Shown in pieces: positions 15,637 to 24,469 of a stretch of 64,000 nucleotides of DNA (position 1 is the stretch's first letter; every line of letters begins with the position of its first letter). The stretch comes from Xanthomonas floridensis (lineage in GTDB: Bacteria > Pseudomonadota > Gammaproteobacteria > Xanthomonadales > Xanthomonadaceae): NCBI RefSeq assembly GCF_001642575.1, contig NZ_LXNG01000005.1:83510-147509 (forward strand), in the 5' to 3' direction. The notes under the pieces were generated by a model. The model had not been told where the DNA came from. It was given only the letters and a program-made list of their open reading frames with translations, and did no database searches. The translations under genes and the position numbers were made by a program.

Positions 15637-16378
15637 TCGGTAATTTGATAGTAAACATCAATCCTGATGGGCCATCACTTTGAACGGAAATAAAGCCGTT
15701 ATGTTGTTCAATAATTTGCTTGCATATGTAAAGTCCAAGTCCAGTCCCTGAGGCGATAGTTCTTTTTGCGTTGCCGCCTCTGAAGCCAAGTTCAAACATC
15801 CTTGTCATATCCCCGGCATCAAGATGATGCTTTGATTCGCTACGAATGGTAATAACTGCATTTTCAGAATTGCTCTGAATCCACTGCTTTACAGCAACCG
15901 AAGATCCAAATTTTCCATACTTTGTACAGTTATCGAAAATATTCATTAAAACTTGTCGAATCAGCTCCGGGTGGCCTACAACCTTGTTTTGAGTCCTTCG
16001 ATCATCTAGCTCGATTCTAATATTGTTGATTGCCGCATCCTCCTGGAAAAACATTGCTGACTCGATAATTACCTGTGGCAGAACGACCTGTCTTTTATCC
16101 TGATCAGCCACTCCTCCTGAGCCTTTCGCCAGAAACGCAAGGTTTCTCAACAGCGTGATGCATTGCTCGATCTGGGCACGTGCAGCATTTAGCCGCTGCT
16201 TCCGCCGTTGCTCTTCAATTACATCTTCAACGAGATTATCTAAAGTGCCCGCAATTCCGTTGAGCGGATTGACAATCTGGTGAACAAAATTTGCTAATAA
16301 CGTGAGGTCGAAAGTGTCTTTAATAACTTCTGACTGCGTTGGAAGAGTTGAACCAGCAATTTGCTTTTCATTGCTCAT
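15620..16378 (-). CDS. Soluble histidine kinase of the low-GC three-gene module
   Basis: 252 residues without membrane segments or a recognisable sensor domain. The dimerisation/phospho-acceptor motif is FVHQIVNPLNGI (His about 33), followed by an N-box QVLMNIFDNCTKYG and a G-box GTGLGLYICKQII of the HATPase domain, ending with a G2-like SGLMFTIKLPNG. It is a minimal kinase core, so any signal must come through a partner protein. It starts 11 bp inside the upstream nuclease gene and ends 17 bp inside the receiver gene, the tight packing expected of one functional unit. GC content is low, as in its partners. Confidence 0.88.
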   Translation of the reverse strand: MSNEKQIAGSTLPTQSEVIKDTFDLTLLANFVHQIVNPLNGIAGTLDNLVEDVIEEQRRKQRLNAARAQIEQCITLLRNLAFLAKGSGGVADQDKRQVVLPQVIIESAMFFQEDAAINNIRIELDDRRTQNKVVGHPELIRQVLMNIFDNCTKYGKFGSSVAVKQWIQSNSENAVITIRSESKHHLDAGDMTRMFELGFRGGNAKRTIASGTGLGLYICKQIIEQHNGFISVQSDGPSGLMFTIKLPNGRRA

Positions 16379-17324
16379 AGTTCGTTATCTCAAAAGTCGA
16401 TGATTCTACTGAAATATGAATATGCAATCTTGTCCATCTAGATATGATGCCCAACTCAACGGTGTTCACAGCTTTTGGAGTCATATGTGTAACTGAGAAA
16501 TTGCCTTTGATTGACCTTTCATCAAAGGTCTCTATGATCAATCCTGGTTGCCCAGTGATATAGGCAACATAGTACATGGCGGCTCTAACAGACAATTCAT
16601 CGTATTGCCGTAACGCCGGCGGTTGGATTGACGCATCCGCCAAAATCTCTTGATCAATGATGAAATTTTCTTTTACGTCAACGAATTTTCCATATCGCGT
16701 CAATTCTGTCAGTCTTTTATCTATGAGCTCAGATACTGCGGCAGCGGTCTCAAGAGCAGGTGTTGAACTTCCATGTATGGATCGTGCTACGTAGGCAGTC
16801 TGAACTATTTTCGTAAGAATTGAAGCAACTGGCCCAACAGCATCATTAGTGCTTTCTTGAAAATAAAGTCCGTAAGCGGATGCTATATCTGAGAAGTCGC
16901 GCAGTAGCGTTTTCCACTCATAGCCTCGCCAGACTCTTATTTTTGGAATCTTGCGTGAAGCATTCCATTGTGAAATATGAGTTTCGCAATTTGGCGATGG
17001 AGTGGAGTTGGTACTCAATAAAAGAACATCTGCGCCATTACTTTCCGCGTAAGAAATTTTCTGCCAGACTGTAGGCCAGTCAATGCTAGACTGATATTTC
17101 TTACATTCGATATACCAAATTTGCAAGGACTCATGACCAGTTGGGTCTCGATAAGATGCTTGGCCTTCAATATCTCTACCCCCGTCCGCCCCCGGCGTAC
17201 GCCACACGAGATTTTTAAAGCCGATGGCGCTCAATGTGTCGTAAGTGAGGTTCTCGAATTCAGTTGGCGATAGTGAGGCTATATCATTAGTTCCCGTCTT
17301 ACCCATATTGGTAATTAAGCTCAT
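16368..17324 (-). CDS. Mrr-like restriction endonuclease-fold protein of the low-GC three-gene module
   Basis: 318 residues. The N-terminal 130 residues look like an Mrr-type PD-(D/E)XK nuclease: LSPTEFENLTYDTLSAIGF, then GADGGRDIEG (catalytic Asp) and IWYIECKKYQSSI (ExK), with a following beta strand DVLLLSTN. The C-terminal 170 residues, including many helices and a beta-rich end, are unfamiliar and could be the part read by the kinase/receiver pair. The start may be 17324 or the Met at 17306; neither has a clear ribosome binding site. It is the first gene of the trio and lies 40 bp after a separate Mrr nuclease gene on the same strand. An anti-phage or anti-plasmid role is inference. Confidence 0.82.
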   Translation of the reverse strand: MSLITNMGKTGTNDIASLSPTEFENLTYDTLSAIGFKNLVWRTPGADGGRDIEGQASYRDPTGHESLQIWYIECKKYQSSIDWPTVWQKISYAESNGADVLLLSTNSTPSPNCETHISQWNASRKIPKIRVWRGYEWKTLLRDFSDIASAYGLYFQESTNDAVGPVASILTKIVQTAYVARSIHGSSTPALETAAAVSELIDKRLTELTRYGKFVDVKENFIIDQEILADASIQPPALRQYDELSVRAAMYYVAYITGQPGLIIETFDERSIKGNFSVTHMTPKAVNTVELGIISRWTRLHIHISVESSTFEITNYEQ

Positions 17325-17364
17325 TTAATAATAGTCTAGCTTTAAGAAAAGGAGTCATGTCCAC

Positions 17365-18201
17365 TCAAGCAGTTCCTCTGCACTTCGGGAACAGGCTATA
17401 GCGTAGGAAGTGCTCATTAGTGCGCCAGTTCCTTCTATGCACAAGCGCGCTGCCGCAGCGCGGGCAGCTTGGTGTGGCGATGGTTGCAGAGGCAGTAAAC
17501 TTAGTTGAAGCAAAGACTGGTTCGACGCGTACTGGTGTAGGTACCGGTTGCGCCATGACGTCTTCTTGTAGCCCTCGTATCATTTCCAGCAGCTGTTCGC
17601 CGCTAATCATTTCAATCGGCTTGCCTACAGCAAAGCGTTCTGCGTCATCCGTGTAGGTGCCGACGCAGACGATCTTTACCGCGTGGGCCTGGTGATGGGC
17701 GAGCAGGCCGAACATTTCACGCACGACGCCGACGCCCACTTGCTGGCGCTTCCACTGCTTGCATTGCACCAACGTGCGGCGGCCGTCCTTGCGCAGGATC
17801 AGGTCGATGCCGCCGTCGGCGCCGCCCAGGCCGGTTTCTTCGACGCTGTAGCCCTGGCGGCGGAAGGCTTCGCCCACCAGTCGTTCGAACTGGCGCCAGC
17901 CGCCGGCGGCCAGGCTCTCCAGAGTCGTGCGTGTTTCCAGAAAGCGTCGCCGGCGGCGTGCGCCCAGATAGGAGACCAACGCAGCAAGCCAGCAGACGCC
18001 GAGCAGCGCCCACGCCAATGGCGCGAACATTCCATCCGCTTGCTGGGCGATGCCGTGCGACAGCATTCCGCCCTGGTGAGAGAACCACCAGGCGATGCCA
18101 TAGCGCACCACCAGATATGCAGCGATTCCCATCACGAAGCCAACCGGCCACGGCAACGCGGCCAACGCCTTGAATCCACTCTGCTTCTTTCTGCGTCCCA
18201 T
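17365..18201 (-). CDS. Membrane-anchored Mrr-type restriction endonuclease with degenerate zinc ribbon
   Basis: 278 residues. Two N-terminal membrane segments (around 17-36 and 60-80) are followed by an Mrr nuclease domain: GWRQFERLVGEAFRRQGY, GGADGGIDLIL (catalytic Asp) and TLVQCKQWK (QxK variant), then VVREMFGLLAHHQA. A C-terminal topoisomerase-type zinc ribbon is expected; CPRCGSALVHRR gives two Cys but the second half, YSLFPKCRGTA, has only one, so a zinc ligand appears lost. The 3' end also drops in GC content and abuts the low-GC trio, so the tail may have been altered when that DNA arrived. The body has the codon use of core Xanthomonas genes. Confidence 0.85.
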   Translation of the reverse strand: MGRRKKQSGFKALAALPWPVGFVMGIAAYLVVRYGIAWWFSHQGGMLSHGIAQQADGMFAPLAWALLGVCWLAALVSYLGARRRRRFLETRTTLESLAAGGWRQFERLVGEAFRRQGYSVEETGLGGADGGIDLILRKDGRRTLVQCKQWKRQQVGVGVVREMFGLLAHHQAHAVKIVCVGTYTDDAERFAVGKPIEMISGEQLLEMIRGLQEDVMAQPVPTPVRVEPVFASTKFTASATIATPSCPRCGSALVHRRNWRTNEHFLRYSLFPKCRGTA

Positions 18202-18449
18202 GCAAGAACCCCCGTTCCAGGCTCAAACATAACTGCGGAAACGCGTATTGTCAGCAGGCGAACGAGGGTGTTGCGATCCGCATCCCATCAAATGGCGGGA
18301 TCATGTGCATCCGCGCAGAACGTTTACGAAAACGGCTATGCTCGAGCTCGCTCGCGTCAGCTCAGCGGATCGCGTGGAGTTATCCGCAAGGCGGGTGGTG
18401 CGTCCCGATGGCTGCAGATGACACGCCTTATGGCTGCTCCGACAGCCAT

Positions 18450-19844
18450 TCATGGGCCTGTAGGCTCGCGGCATTGCGCAGCAGCCTTCCGATGCCCCAC
18501 AAACGTCGCAACCGCATCAACAAAACACCCAGGCGCCGCAAACGCCAGCAGATGCGCGCCACGCTCGACGGTGCTGAAGGTCACCGGGCCTGCGGCTTTA
18601 AGCAGCGCGGCATGCGCCTGCGCGCCGGCATACGGGGTGTTGGGGTCCAGCGTGCCGTGGATGATCAGCGTGCGTGGCAGGGTGGTGGGGCTGCGGCCGA
18701 ACCAGGCGTCGCGTGGGTAGGTGGGCAGGCTGGCGTCCACCAGCAGGCCGGGGATGGGGCTGACGAACAGGGCATCTTTGGCTTCGGCCGCGACCGTTTC
18801 GCGGGTGAGGGTTGGCCGTGCATTGTTTTCGGACGCGGCGATCAGCATGACCAACGGCAAGGCGGGCTGGTTGTCGCCGCCTTGGCCCATCGCGGCGAGC
18901 GCAGTCTGCAGATCGGCGATGGTGGTGGTGAGTATCGTGGCATCGTCGCGGGCCAGGTCATCGATGATGGCGGGAATGCGGTCGCGCAGGGTAGGGAAGT
19001 TGAGCAGCATGCCGAGAAAGCGTTTGAGGTCTTTGCCGGGAATTTGCGCACGCCATGCGGCGCTGTCGCTTCGATCGAGCACGCGGCGATAGGTGGCGAT
19101 GTGTGCGTCATCCAGCAGCGCGCGCCCAACGGCATCGACCACGGCAGTGCGGTGGCTCAAGTCCCACTGGGTGGCTGTTTCTGGCGGCACCAGGCCATCA
19201 AGCACCAGCCCATCCAACGGGATGGGCGCCACTTGCAGGGTGCGTAGCGCCAACTGGGTGCCATAGGACACGCCGTACAGCAGCACCTGGCCCTTGCGTC
19301 GCTGCTGGCGGATCAGCAGGGCAAGATCCTGCGCGGCTTCGGTGATGGTGAAGGCTTTGGTGCGTGGCGCGTCGGCGTACAGCGTGCCGATGCATGGGCC
19401 CCATTCGGCACCGGCCAGTCCCACGCCGTCTGCGCTTTGCGGCGCTTCCTGCACAGGGCACAAGCGTGCGGAGCGCCCGGTGCCGCGATGGTCCGGAATG
19501 ATCAGGTCGTAGCCGGGGAAGGCGCGCCGGTAGGTGCTGATCATCGGATAGAGCGAAGCACCGGCTTCACCCGGCCCGCCCGCAATCAGCCACACCTCGC
19601 CGCGTCGCTTGCTCGGGTCTGCTGTGGGCAAGCGACGAACAAACAGCGCGATGCTGCCGGCGTCCGGCGCTTCGTGTCGCAGCGGCACCTGGGTGAGCAG
19701 GCATTCGCTACCGGCCAGCGGGGTGTGCGCCGCAGCGTCGGCACACGCGGTGAAGCGTGGCGCTGGCGTCTGCGCCGCAGCAGCGCACGGTGCAAGCACA
19801 GCAGCAAGGTAAACAGCAGCGGCATAGATGATCGAACGCGGCAT
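18450..19844 (-). CDS. Secreted alpha/beta hydrolase, tripeptidyl-aminopeptidase-like
   Basis: 464 residues with a signal peptide (YAAAVYLAAVLAPCAAAAQ). The nucleophile elbow GVSYGTQLA (Ser about 195), acid HGTLDPNTPY (Asp about 402) and His in RGAHLLAF (about 428) form a proline-iminopeptidase/TAP-type triad, and the oxyanion region shows WLIAGGPGEAG and PDHRGTGRS. A periplasmic or secreted peptidase or esterase is the likely role. The ATG at 19844 was chosen because it starts the signal peptide and has GAGACGGAA upstream; the frame stays open further upstream without support. It is transcribed on its own. Confidence 0.88.
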   Translation of the reverse strand: MPRSIIYAAAVYLAAVLAPCAAAAQTPAPRFTACADAAAHTPLAGSECLLTQVPLRHEAPDAGSIALFVRRLPTADPSKRRGEVWLIAGGPGEAGASLYPMISTYRRAFPGYDLIIPDHRGTGRSARLCPVQEAPQSADGVGLAGAEWGPCIGTLYADAPRTKAFTITEAAQDLALLIRQQRRKGQVLLYGVSYGTQLALRTLQVAPIPLDGLVLDGLVPPETATQWDLSHRTAVVDAVGRALLDDAHIATYRRVLDRSDSAAWRAQIPGKDLKRFLGMLLNFPTLRDRIPAIIDDLARDDATILTTTIADLQTALAAMGQGGDNQPALPLVMLIAASENNARPTLTRETVAAEAKDALFVSPIPGLLVDASLPTYPRDAWFGRSPTTLPRTLIIHGTLDPNTPYAGAQAHAALLKAAGPVTFSTVERGAHLLAFAAPGCFVDAVATFVGHRKAAAQCREPTGP

Positions 19845-20041
19845 CGAGTTCCGTCTCTGGGCAAAGAGCCGCAGCATTGCCCAAGGCGGGGCCGTGCGTA
19901 TCGCCCGAAAGTCATCCTGGCCGAATCGACCAGCCGCGAATCGATCGCTTGCCGCATCCCATCCACTGTCGGGCAGCGCGCGCGCGGACTCCCTACACGC
20001 CTGTCGAGGGGTGAAGTCGCTTGTATCGCGGCCACTGCAAC

Positions 20042-20512
20042 CTAGAAATACTTCAACCACGCGATATCGCGCCGGGCGGCCTTGAGCCGGGAGAACCATG
20101 CGGTAGGAAGGTAGAGCGGAACGATCAGCGCCACGTACCACGCCAGCACCCAGCCATAGTGGTCCACGCCGAACACCGTGCCTTGCGTTGGTCCCCGGAT
20201 CGCTTCGGCGGCGTGGTGAGCAGCCGCAGCACGGTCAGGTGGAACAGATAGAAGACCATCGGTGCGCCACCGAACACCGCCAACGCAGTGGCGATGCGTC
20301 CTTCGCCCAGGCGTTCGAAGCCGGCCAGCAGCAAGGCGCCCACGCCCAGGGTGAGCAGCAGGAACAGCAGCAATGGCGGATATTTGGTCAGGGCCAGAAA
20401 GCTCATCAGCGTGCGCGCCGGGTCGTTGTCGACCACGAACCGCGGGGTATCGCCGTAGCCATTCCCTAGCCGCACCACGAGCAAGCCCAGCAGCATGGCA
20501 GCGGTCAGGCCG
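20042..20512 (-). pseudogene. Truncated, frameshifted remnant of a DUF1624-type membrane protein
   Basis: On the minus strand, AHAGLTAAMLLGLLVVRLGN through VFYLFHLTVLRLL shows three membrane segments typical of the C-terminal half of DUF1624 (acyltransferase-like) proteins. At about 20222 the frame breaks by one base; the other frame continues HHAAEAIRGPTQGTVFGVDH and ends WFSRLKAARRDIAWLKYF at TAG 20042, the expected family C-terminus. The N-terminal half is absent: homology starts at about 20512, immediately before the divergent TonB-receptor promoter. It has both a 5' deletion and a frameshift, so it is unlikely to be functional. Confidence 0.75.
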
Positions 20513-20622
20513 GCGTGTGCGTGGGTGCAGCCCTCATCCGTTCTCCTTTCACTCGCCTCTTCGCCTCTTCGCCTCAGCCGACAGCACGAGGCGGAGCGCC
20601 AGCACGCTGGGTTGTGAGTCGC

Positions 20623-20643
20623 AAATGTTATAATATTCCATTC
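20623..20643 (+). promoter_or_regulatory. Zur-box-like operator before the TonB-dependent receptor gene
   Basis: AAATGTTATAATATTCCATT at 20623-20642 matches the left half and centre of the enterobacterial Zur consensus (arms GAAATGTTATA and TATAACATTTC). The right arm is imperfect. It is 25 bases before the proposed GTG start at 20668. Zinc-dependent repression is inferred from this match. Confidence 0.6.
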
Positions 20644-20667
20644 ACCCCTAACAAACTGCGGCTGCCT

Positions 20668-22731
20668 GTGACCCGTTCGTCTTTGTCCTTGACCCACCTG
20701 TTGGCTGCCTCGTTCGTTACCGTGCTGTTTCCGCTGGAGCTGCGCGCCCAGTCGTCCGATTCGGCGCTGACGCTCGGCAAGGTGGATGTGCACCACCACG
20801 CCGATGGCCAGCTGGCATCCCATCAGGTGCTCACGTCGGTGGACGTGCTGGGTGCCGACCAGATCGAGGGCAAGAACGTGTCGCAGAGCTGGGAGCTGCT
20901 GGGCCAGATGCCCGGCATCCAGCTCACCGAGACGCGGCAGGGCAATGAATCGGGCAAGGTCAGCTTCCGCGCCTTCAACGGCGAGGGCTACATCAACGCC
21001 ATCAAGACCTTGATCGACGGCATCCCCAGCAACGTCAACAGCGGCAACCAGCGCTTCATCGACATGCTGTTCCCGCTGGACATCAGCTACATCGAAGTGG
21101 TCCGCGGCACCAACGACCCGCGCTACGGGCTGCACAACATCGGCGGCAACGTCAATTTCGGTACGCGGCAGGGCGGCAACTACAGCGACGCACGCCTGTC
21201 CTATGGCAGCTTCAACACCCGCGATGCGCAGCTGGCGGTGGGGCGCGAGCACGAGGGCTTCGCGCAGAACTATTTCGTGGGGTGGCAGGCATCGGACGGC
21301 TACCGCCAGCACGACACGTCCAGCAAATACTCGCTGGGAGGCAAGTGGTATTTCGGCAATCTGGACGAGGGCATGCGCATCGGCCTGACCGCGCGCGTGT
21401 ACCACAACGAGGCCGACGAACCGGGCTTTGTGACCGCCGAGCAGTTGCGTACCGCCCGCCGCGTCACCCAGCCCCACAATTTGAACGACGGCGGCGACCG
21501 CGACATGCGCCAGCTGGGTCTGCACCTGGACCTGAAGCTCAGCGATGCGGTGTTCTTCGGCACCAAGCTGTACTACAACAGCTACGAAGACGACCGCCGG
21601 GTGACCTTCAGCGACCTGCCGGTGGGCAATGCGCCACGCCAGCGCCGCATCTGGGACGAATCGCAGATCGGCATGCTCAACACGCTGACCTGGCGCGCCG
21701 ACGAACAGCTGACCCTGGAGGCGGGCCTGAACTACGAACACCAGGACAACCGCTACCAGCGTTTTCGCTTCAGCTACAGCGAGCCGACCAACTTCAACGC
21801 CCCCCCGGCGCGGATCCAGAACGACGACCGCTACACGTTCGACAACTGGGGCGCCTATGTGCAGGCCATCTACCAGCCCATCGAAGCGTTGAAGATCGTA
21901 CCGGCCTACCGCGTGGACCGCTTCGATGGCTATACCACGCTGCCGGGCGGCGTGCGCGCCCCGCTGCAGCGCTACGGCACCATCGAGCAGCCCAAGCTCA
22001 GCGTGGTGTACGCCTTCACCGAGCGCACCAATGTCTATGCGAACTGGGGCCGCACCTTTCAGGTACTCACCGGCTCCACTCCGCCGGCCTACCTGACCCC
22101 GGGCCAGGCCGCCATCGGGCCCTCCACCAACACCGGCATGGAGCTGGGCATGAAGTTCAGCCCATTGCCGCGCAGCCAGGCGCGCCTGGCGATCTGGCAG
22201 CAGGACGCGGCCAACGAGATCTCCAACATGCCCGCCACCGGCACCAACGTAGTACTGGGAAAGACCCGGCGCCGCGGCGTGGACGCGCAGATCAACGCCC
22301 AGCTGGGCGAGGCGTGGACGGTATGGGCATCGCACGCCTACCAGGAGGCCAAGATCGCGCGCGACGTACGCGATGCCAGCGTCTCGATCCAGGGCAACGA
22401 GGTGATGTCCACGCCGCGCCACATCAGCAACATCGGCGTGGACTACCAGGCAAGCGATGCGCTCAAGCTCGGGCTGCAGGGTCGTGCGCAGAGCGACTAC
22501 TACCTGGAAGAGCGCAATGTGGCCGGCAAGTTCGGCAGCATGGCCACGCTCGATCTCACCGCGCGCTATCAGGTCACCCCGGCGTGGAGTGTGGACCTGC
22601 AGCTGCGCAACGTCACCGGGCGCCTGTACGACTACGCCTGGTACGACAGCTTCTTCCAGGCACAGGCGCAACCCATGTTTTCGCCATCGGCTGGGCGGCA
22701 GGTGTTTGTTGGCGTGAACATGAAGCTGTGA
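20668..22731 (+). CDS. TonB-dependent outer-membrane receptor, probably zinc-regulated
   Basis: 687 residues from GTG 20668, with a signal peptide ending LELRAQ. The plug domain contains VDVLGADQIEGKNVSQSWEL, MPGIQLTETRQG, VSFRAFNGEG, LIDGIPSN and YIEVVRGTNDPRYG, followed by a 22-strand-type barrel that ends GRQVFVGVNMKL. It imports a metal complex or siderophore across the outer membrane using TonB energy. The Zur-like box just upstream suggests a zinc-starvation receptor, although Fur-type control is not excluded. The GTG start was chosen because it begins the signal peptide and sits just after the operator; no strong Shine-Dalgarno is seen. A DUF1624 remnant abuts its promoter on the other strand. 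Confidence 0.9.
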   Translation: MTRSSLSLTHLLAASFVTVLFPLELRAQSSDSALTLGKVDVHHHADGQLASHQVLTSVDVLGADQIEGKNVSQSWELLGQMPGIQLTETRQGNESGKVSFRAFNGEGYINAIKTLIDGIPSNVNSGNQRFIDMLFPLDISYIEVVRGTNDPRYGLHNIGGNVNFGTRQGGNYSDARLSYGSFNTRDAQLAVGREHEGFAQNYFVGWQASDGYRQHDTSSKYSLGGKWYFGNLDEGMRIGLTARVYHNEADEPGFVTAEQLRTARRVTQPHNLNDGGDRDMRQLGLHLDLKLSDAVFFGTKLYYNSYEDDRRVTFSDLPVGNAPRQRRIWDESQIGMLNTLTWRADEQLTLEAGLNYEHQDNRYQRFRFSYSEPTNFNAPPARIQNDDRYTFDNWGAYVQAIYQPIEALKIVPAYRVDRFDGYTTLPGGVRAPLQRYGTIEQPKLSVVYAFTERTNVYANWGRTFQVLTGSTPPAYLTPGQAAIGPSTNTGMELGMKFSPLPRSQARLAIWQQDAANEISNMPATGTNVVLGKTRRRGVDAQINAQLGEAWTVWASHAYQEAKIARDVRDASVSIQGNEVMSTPRHISNIGVDYQASDALKLGLQGRAQSDYYLEERNVAGKFGSMATLDLTARYQVTPAWSVDLQLRNVTGRLYDYAWYDSFFQAQAQPMFSPSAGRQVFVGVNMKL

Positions 22732-23228
22732 GGCTGGATTGCTGCAGCCGGTGCTGATGCTTTGGCAATCGAGAGCAGACGTGTGCAAAGGTGCCTGCGC
22801 GCGTGCAGGGCGCAGGCATGCGCGGGGCGACTTGGCCTTGTCACAAGCGTGTGGGTGCACTGCACCCAACCACTAGTAATGCGACATCGCGCGTGCGGCT
22901 CGAAGCGTCATACCCGACCTCGTAATGGTGCAGGCGAGCGAACGTCATCGGGTGCCACAGCTTCCACCGCCCGTCTTGAGGCGCATCACGGTGGCCGGCA
23001 ATGCCTGCTGGTTTGAAATAACCCGTCACTGCCTTCGCATCGGTGGTTGCACCGTGCATCGCAGTCCCTTGCCAGCCCGCCACGTCGCAACAGCGCCAGG
23101 CAGGGCGCGCTGCGTAACGCTCGCTGGCATCCTCTCCACGCAGCGCTGCCGGCGCAGCCTTGCGGAGAGCACCGGCACGGCACGGTACGATTGCCGCTCC
23201 TGAAACTGAGTGCATCTGCGTCGTTGCC
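22732..23228. other. Intergenic stretch, no convincing gene
   Basis: About 500 bases between the receptor and pseudouridine synthase genes. Frames are open on both strands, but none has a start signal or a recognisable domain. No palindromic repeat or terminator with a T run was seen. Confidence 0.5.
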
Positions 23229-24125
23229 ATGTCTGCTGCCCGCCCACTCCGCGATGGCATTCCTGCCAGCCGCTTCCAGCTTCCGGCCGGTCCCTGGGGC
23301 ACCGTGCTGGAGGCGCTGTGCGCGAGTTTCCCCGGCGTGGACGCCGCCACGTGGCGTGCCCGTTTTGCGCGTGGCCGTGTGCTGGATGCGCAGCAGCAGG
23401 CCATGGATGTAGATGCGCCCTATCGGTTGGGCGCAGACCTGTATTACTTCCGCGAAGTGGCCGATGAGCCGGTCATTGCCGCAACAGAAACGGTGGTGCA
23501 TGCCGATGCGCAGGTGATTGTCGCCTGCAAGCCGCACTTCCTTCCGGTGGCTCCCGCAGGCGCCTACGTGCGCGAGACCTTGCTTACCCGGCTGGCACTG
23601 CGCTTGGACAACCCGTCGCTGGTGCCGCTGCACCGCATCGACCGCGACACCGCCGGGCTGGTGCTGTTTTCGGCCAACCCGGCCACGCGCGGGGTCTACC
23701 AGGCGCTGTTCCGCGAGCGGCGTATCCGCAAGCATTATCTGGCGGTGGCACCGCCGCTGCCAGGGCTGACGTTTCCCCATGTGCATCGCAGCCGGCTGCA
23801 GCCGGGCGAGCCGTTCTTCCGCATGTGCGAGGGCGTGGGCCAGGCCAATAGCGAAACCCGGATCGAGGTCGTGGCGCGCGGTGCGGACACCTGGACGTAT
23901 CGGCTGGAGCCGGTCACCGGCCGCAAGCATCAGCTGCGCGTGCATATGGCCGCACTGGGTGCACCAATCCTGCACGACCGCTTCTATCCGGAGCTGCAGG
24001 AGCAGCAGCCGGATGATCTTGAGCGCCCGTTGCAGCTGTTTGCGCACACGCTGGCGTTTGATGATCCCATTACCGGCAAGGCCCGGAGCTTTACAGCGAC
24101 AGTTGGACCGAAAGTTCCCAACTGA
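23229..24125 (+). CDS. RluA-family pseudouridine synthase
   Basis: 298 residues. The catalytic motif HRIDRDTAGLVLF holds the conserved Asp of RluA/RsuA enzymes that isomerise uridine in rRNA or tRNA. Other family blocks are VVHADAQVIVACKPHFLPV, RIRKHYLAV and VTGRKHQLRVHMAALGAPI. The N-terminal part (SRFQLPAGPWGTVLEALCA) stands where an S4-like region would be. The ATG at 23229 starts a well-conserved frame; a longer frame reaches 23160 without support. The specific target position cannot be told from sequence. Confidence 0.9.
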   Translation: MSAARPLRDGIPASRFQLPAGPWGTVLEALCASFPGVDAATWRARFARGRVLDAQQQAMDVDAPYRLGADLYYFREVADEPVIAATETVVHADAQVIVACKPHFLPVAPAGAYVRETLLTRLALRLDNPSLVPLHRIDRDTAGLVLFSANPATRGVYQALFRERRIRKHYLAVAPPLPGLTFPHVHRSRLQPGEPFFRMCEGVGQANSETRIEVVARGADTWTYRLEPVTGRKHQLRVHMAALGAPILHDRFYPELQEQQPDDLERPLQLFAHTLAFDDPITGKARSFTATVGPKVPN

Positions 24126-24149
24126 AGCAGCCTGCAGTGCCTTTGTGGG

Positions 24150-24395
24150 CTACTTGAGTCCTTTCTCGAACTGAGTGACGAACTTGGTAAGGGAGGTTCC
24201 GCAGGCATTGCAGAAGGCCCGCAACTGGAGAAGATCCCTCCGGCGACTGCCTCGCTCGACGTCGCTCACGTACGACTGTGGACGTTTGAGCGCTGTGCTC
24301 AGGGTAACTTGCGTTAGCCCAGCGGAGAGTCGAAGTTCACGCAATTGCTGCAGCAAGAGGTCGTAATGGTCTTTACGGATCGACTTGATTGGCAT
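24150..24395 (-). CDS. Small Xre-family helix-turn-helix regulator
   Basis: 81 residues from ATG 24395. The HTH is LRELRLSAGLTQVTLSTALK followed by RPQSYVSDVERGSRRRDLLQL, the standard Cro/CI-type fold with the ExGxR-like end of helix 4. It has no additional domain and no toxin partner nearby, so it may be a lone regulator or island remnant. It is convergent with the RluA gene, 24 bases away. A TTG at 24419 could extend it by eight residues. Confidence 0.8.
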   Translation of the reverse strand: MPIKSIRKDHYDLLLQQLRELRLSAGLTQVTLSTALKRPQSYVSDVERGSRRRDLLQLRAFCNACGTSLTKFVTQFEKGLK

Positions 24396-24469
24396 GGCGG
24401 CAAGAGTGATAGGCCGCAATAAAGCTATATCTACTTTTCCAAATATCTGAAAAAAGGATAATTCAGGCG

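Noticed and set aside
20125..22869. Minus-strand frame of 914 codons
   Set aside because: Mostly the shadow of the TonB receptor; only its final part (20222-20512) is real, as a DUF1624 remnant.
22841..23404. Minus-strand frame of 187 codons before the RluA gene
   Set aside because: No start signal or recognised domain, and it overlaps the start of the pseudouridine synthase.
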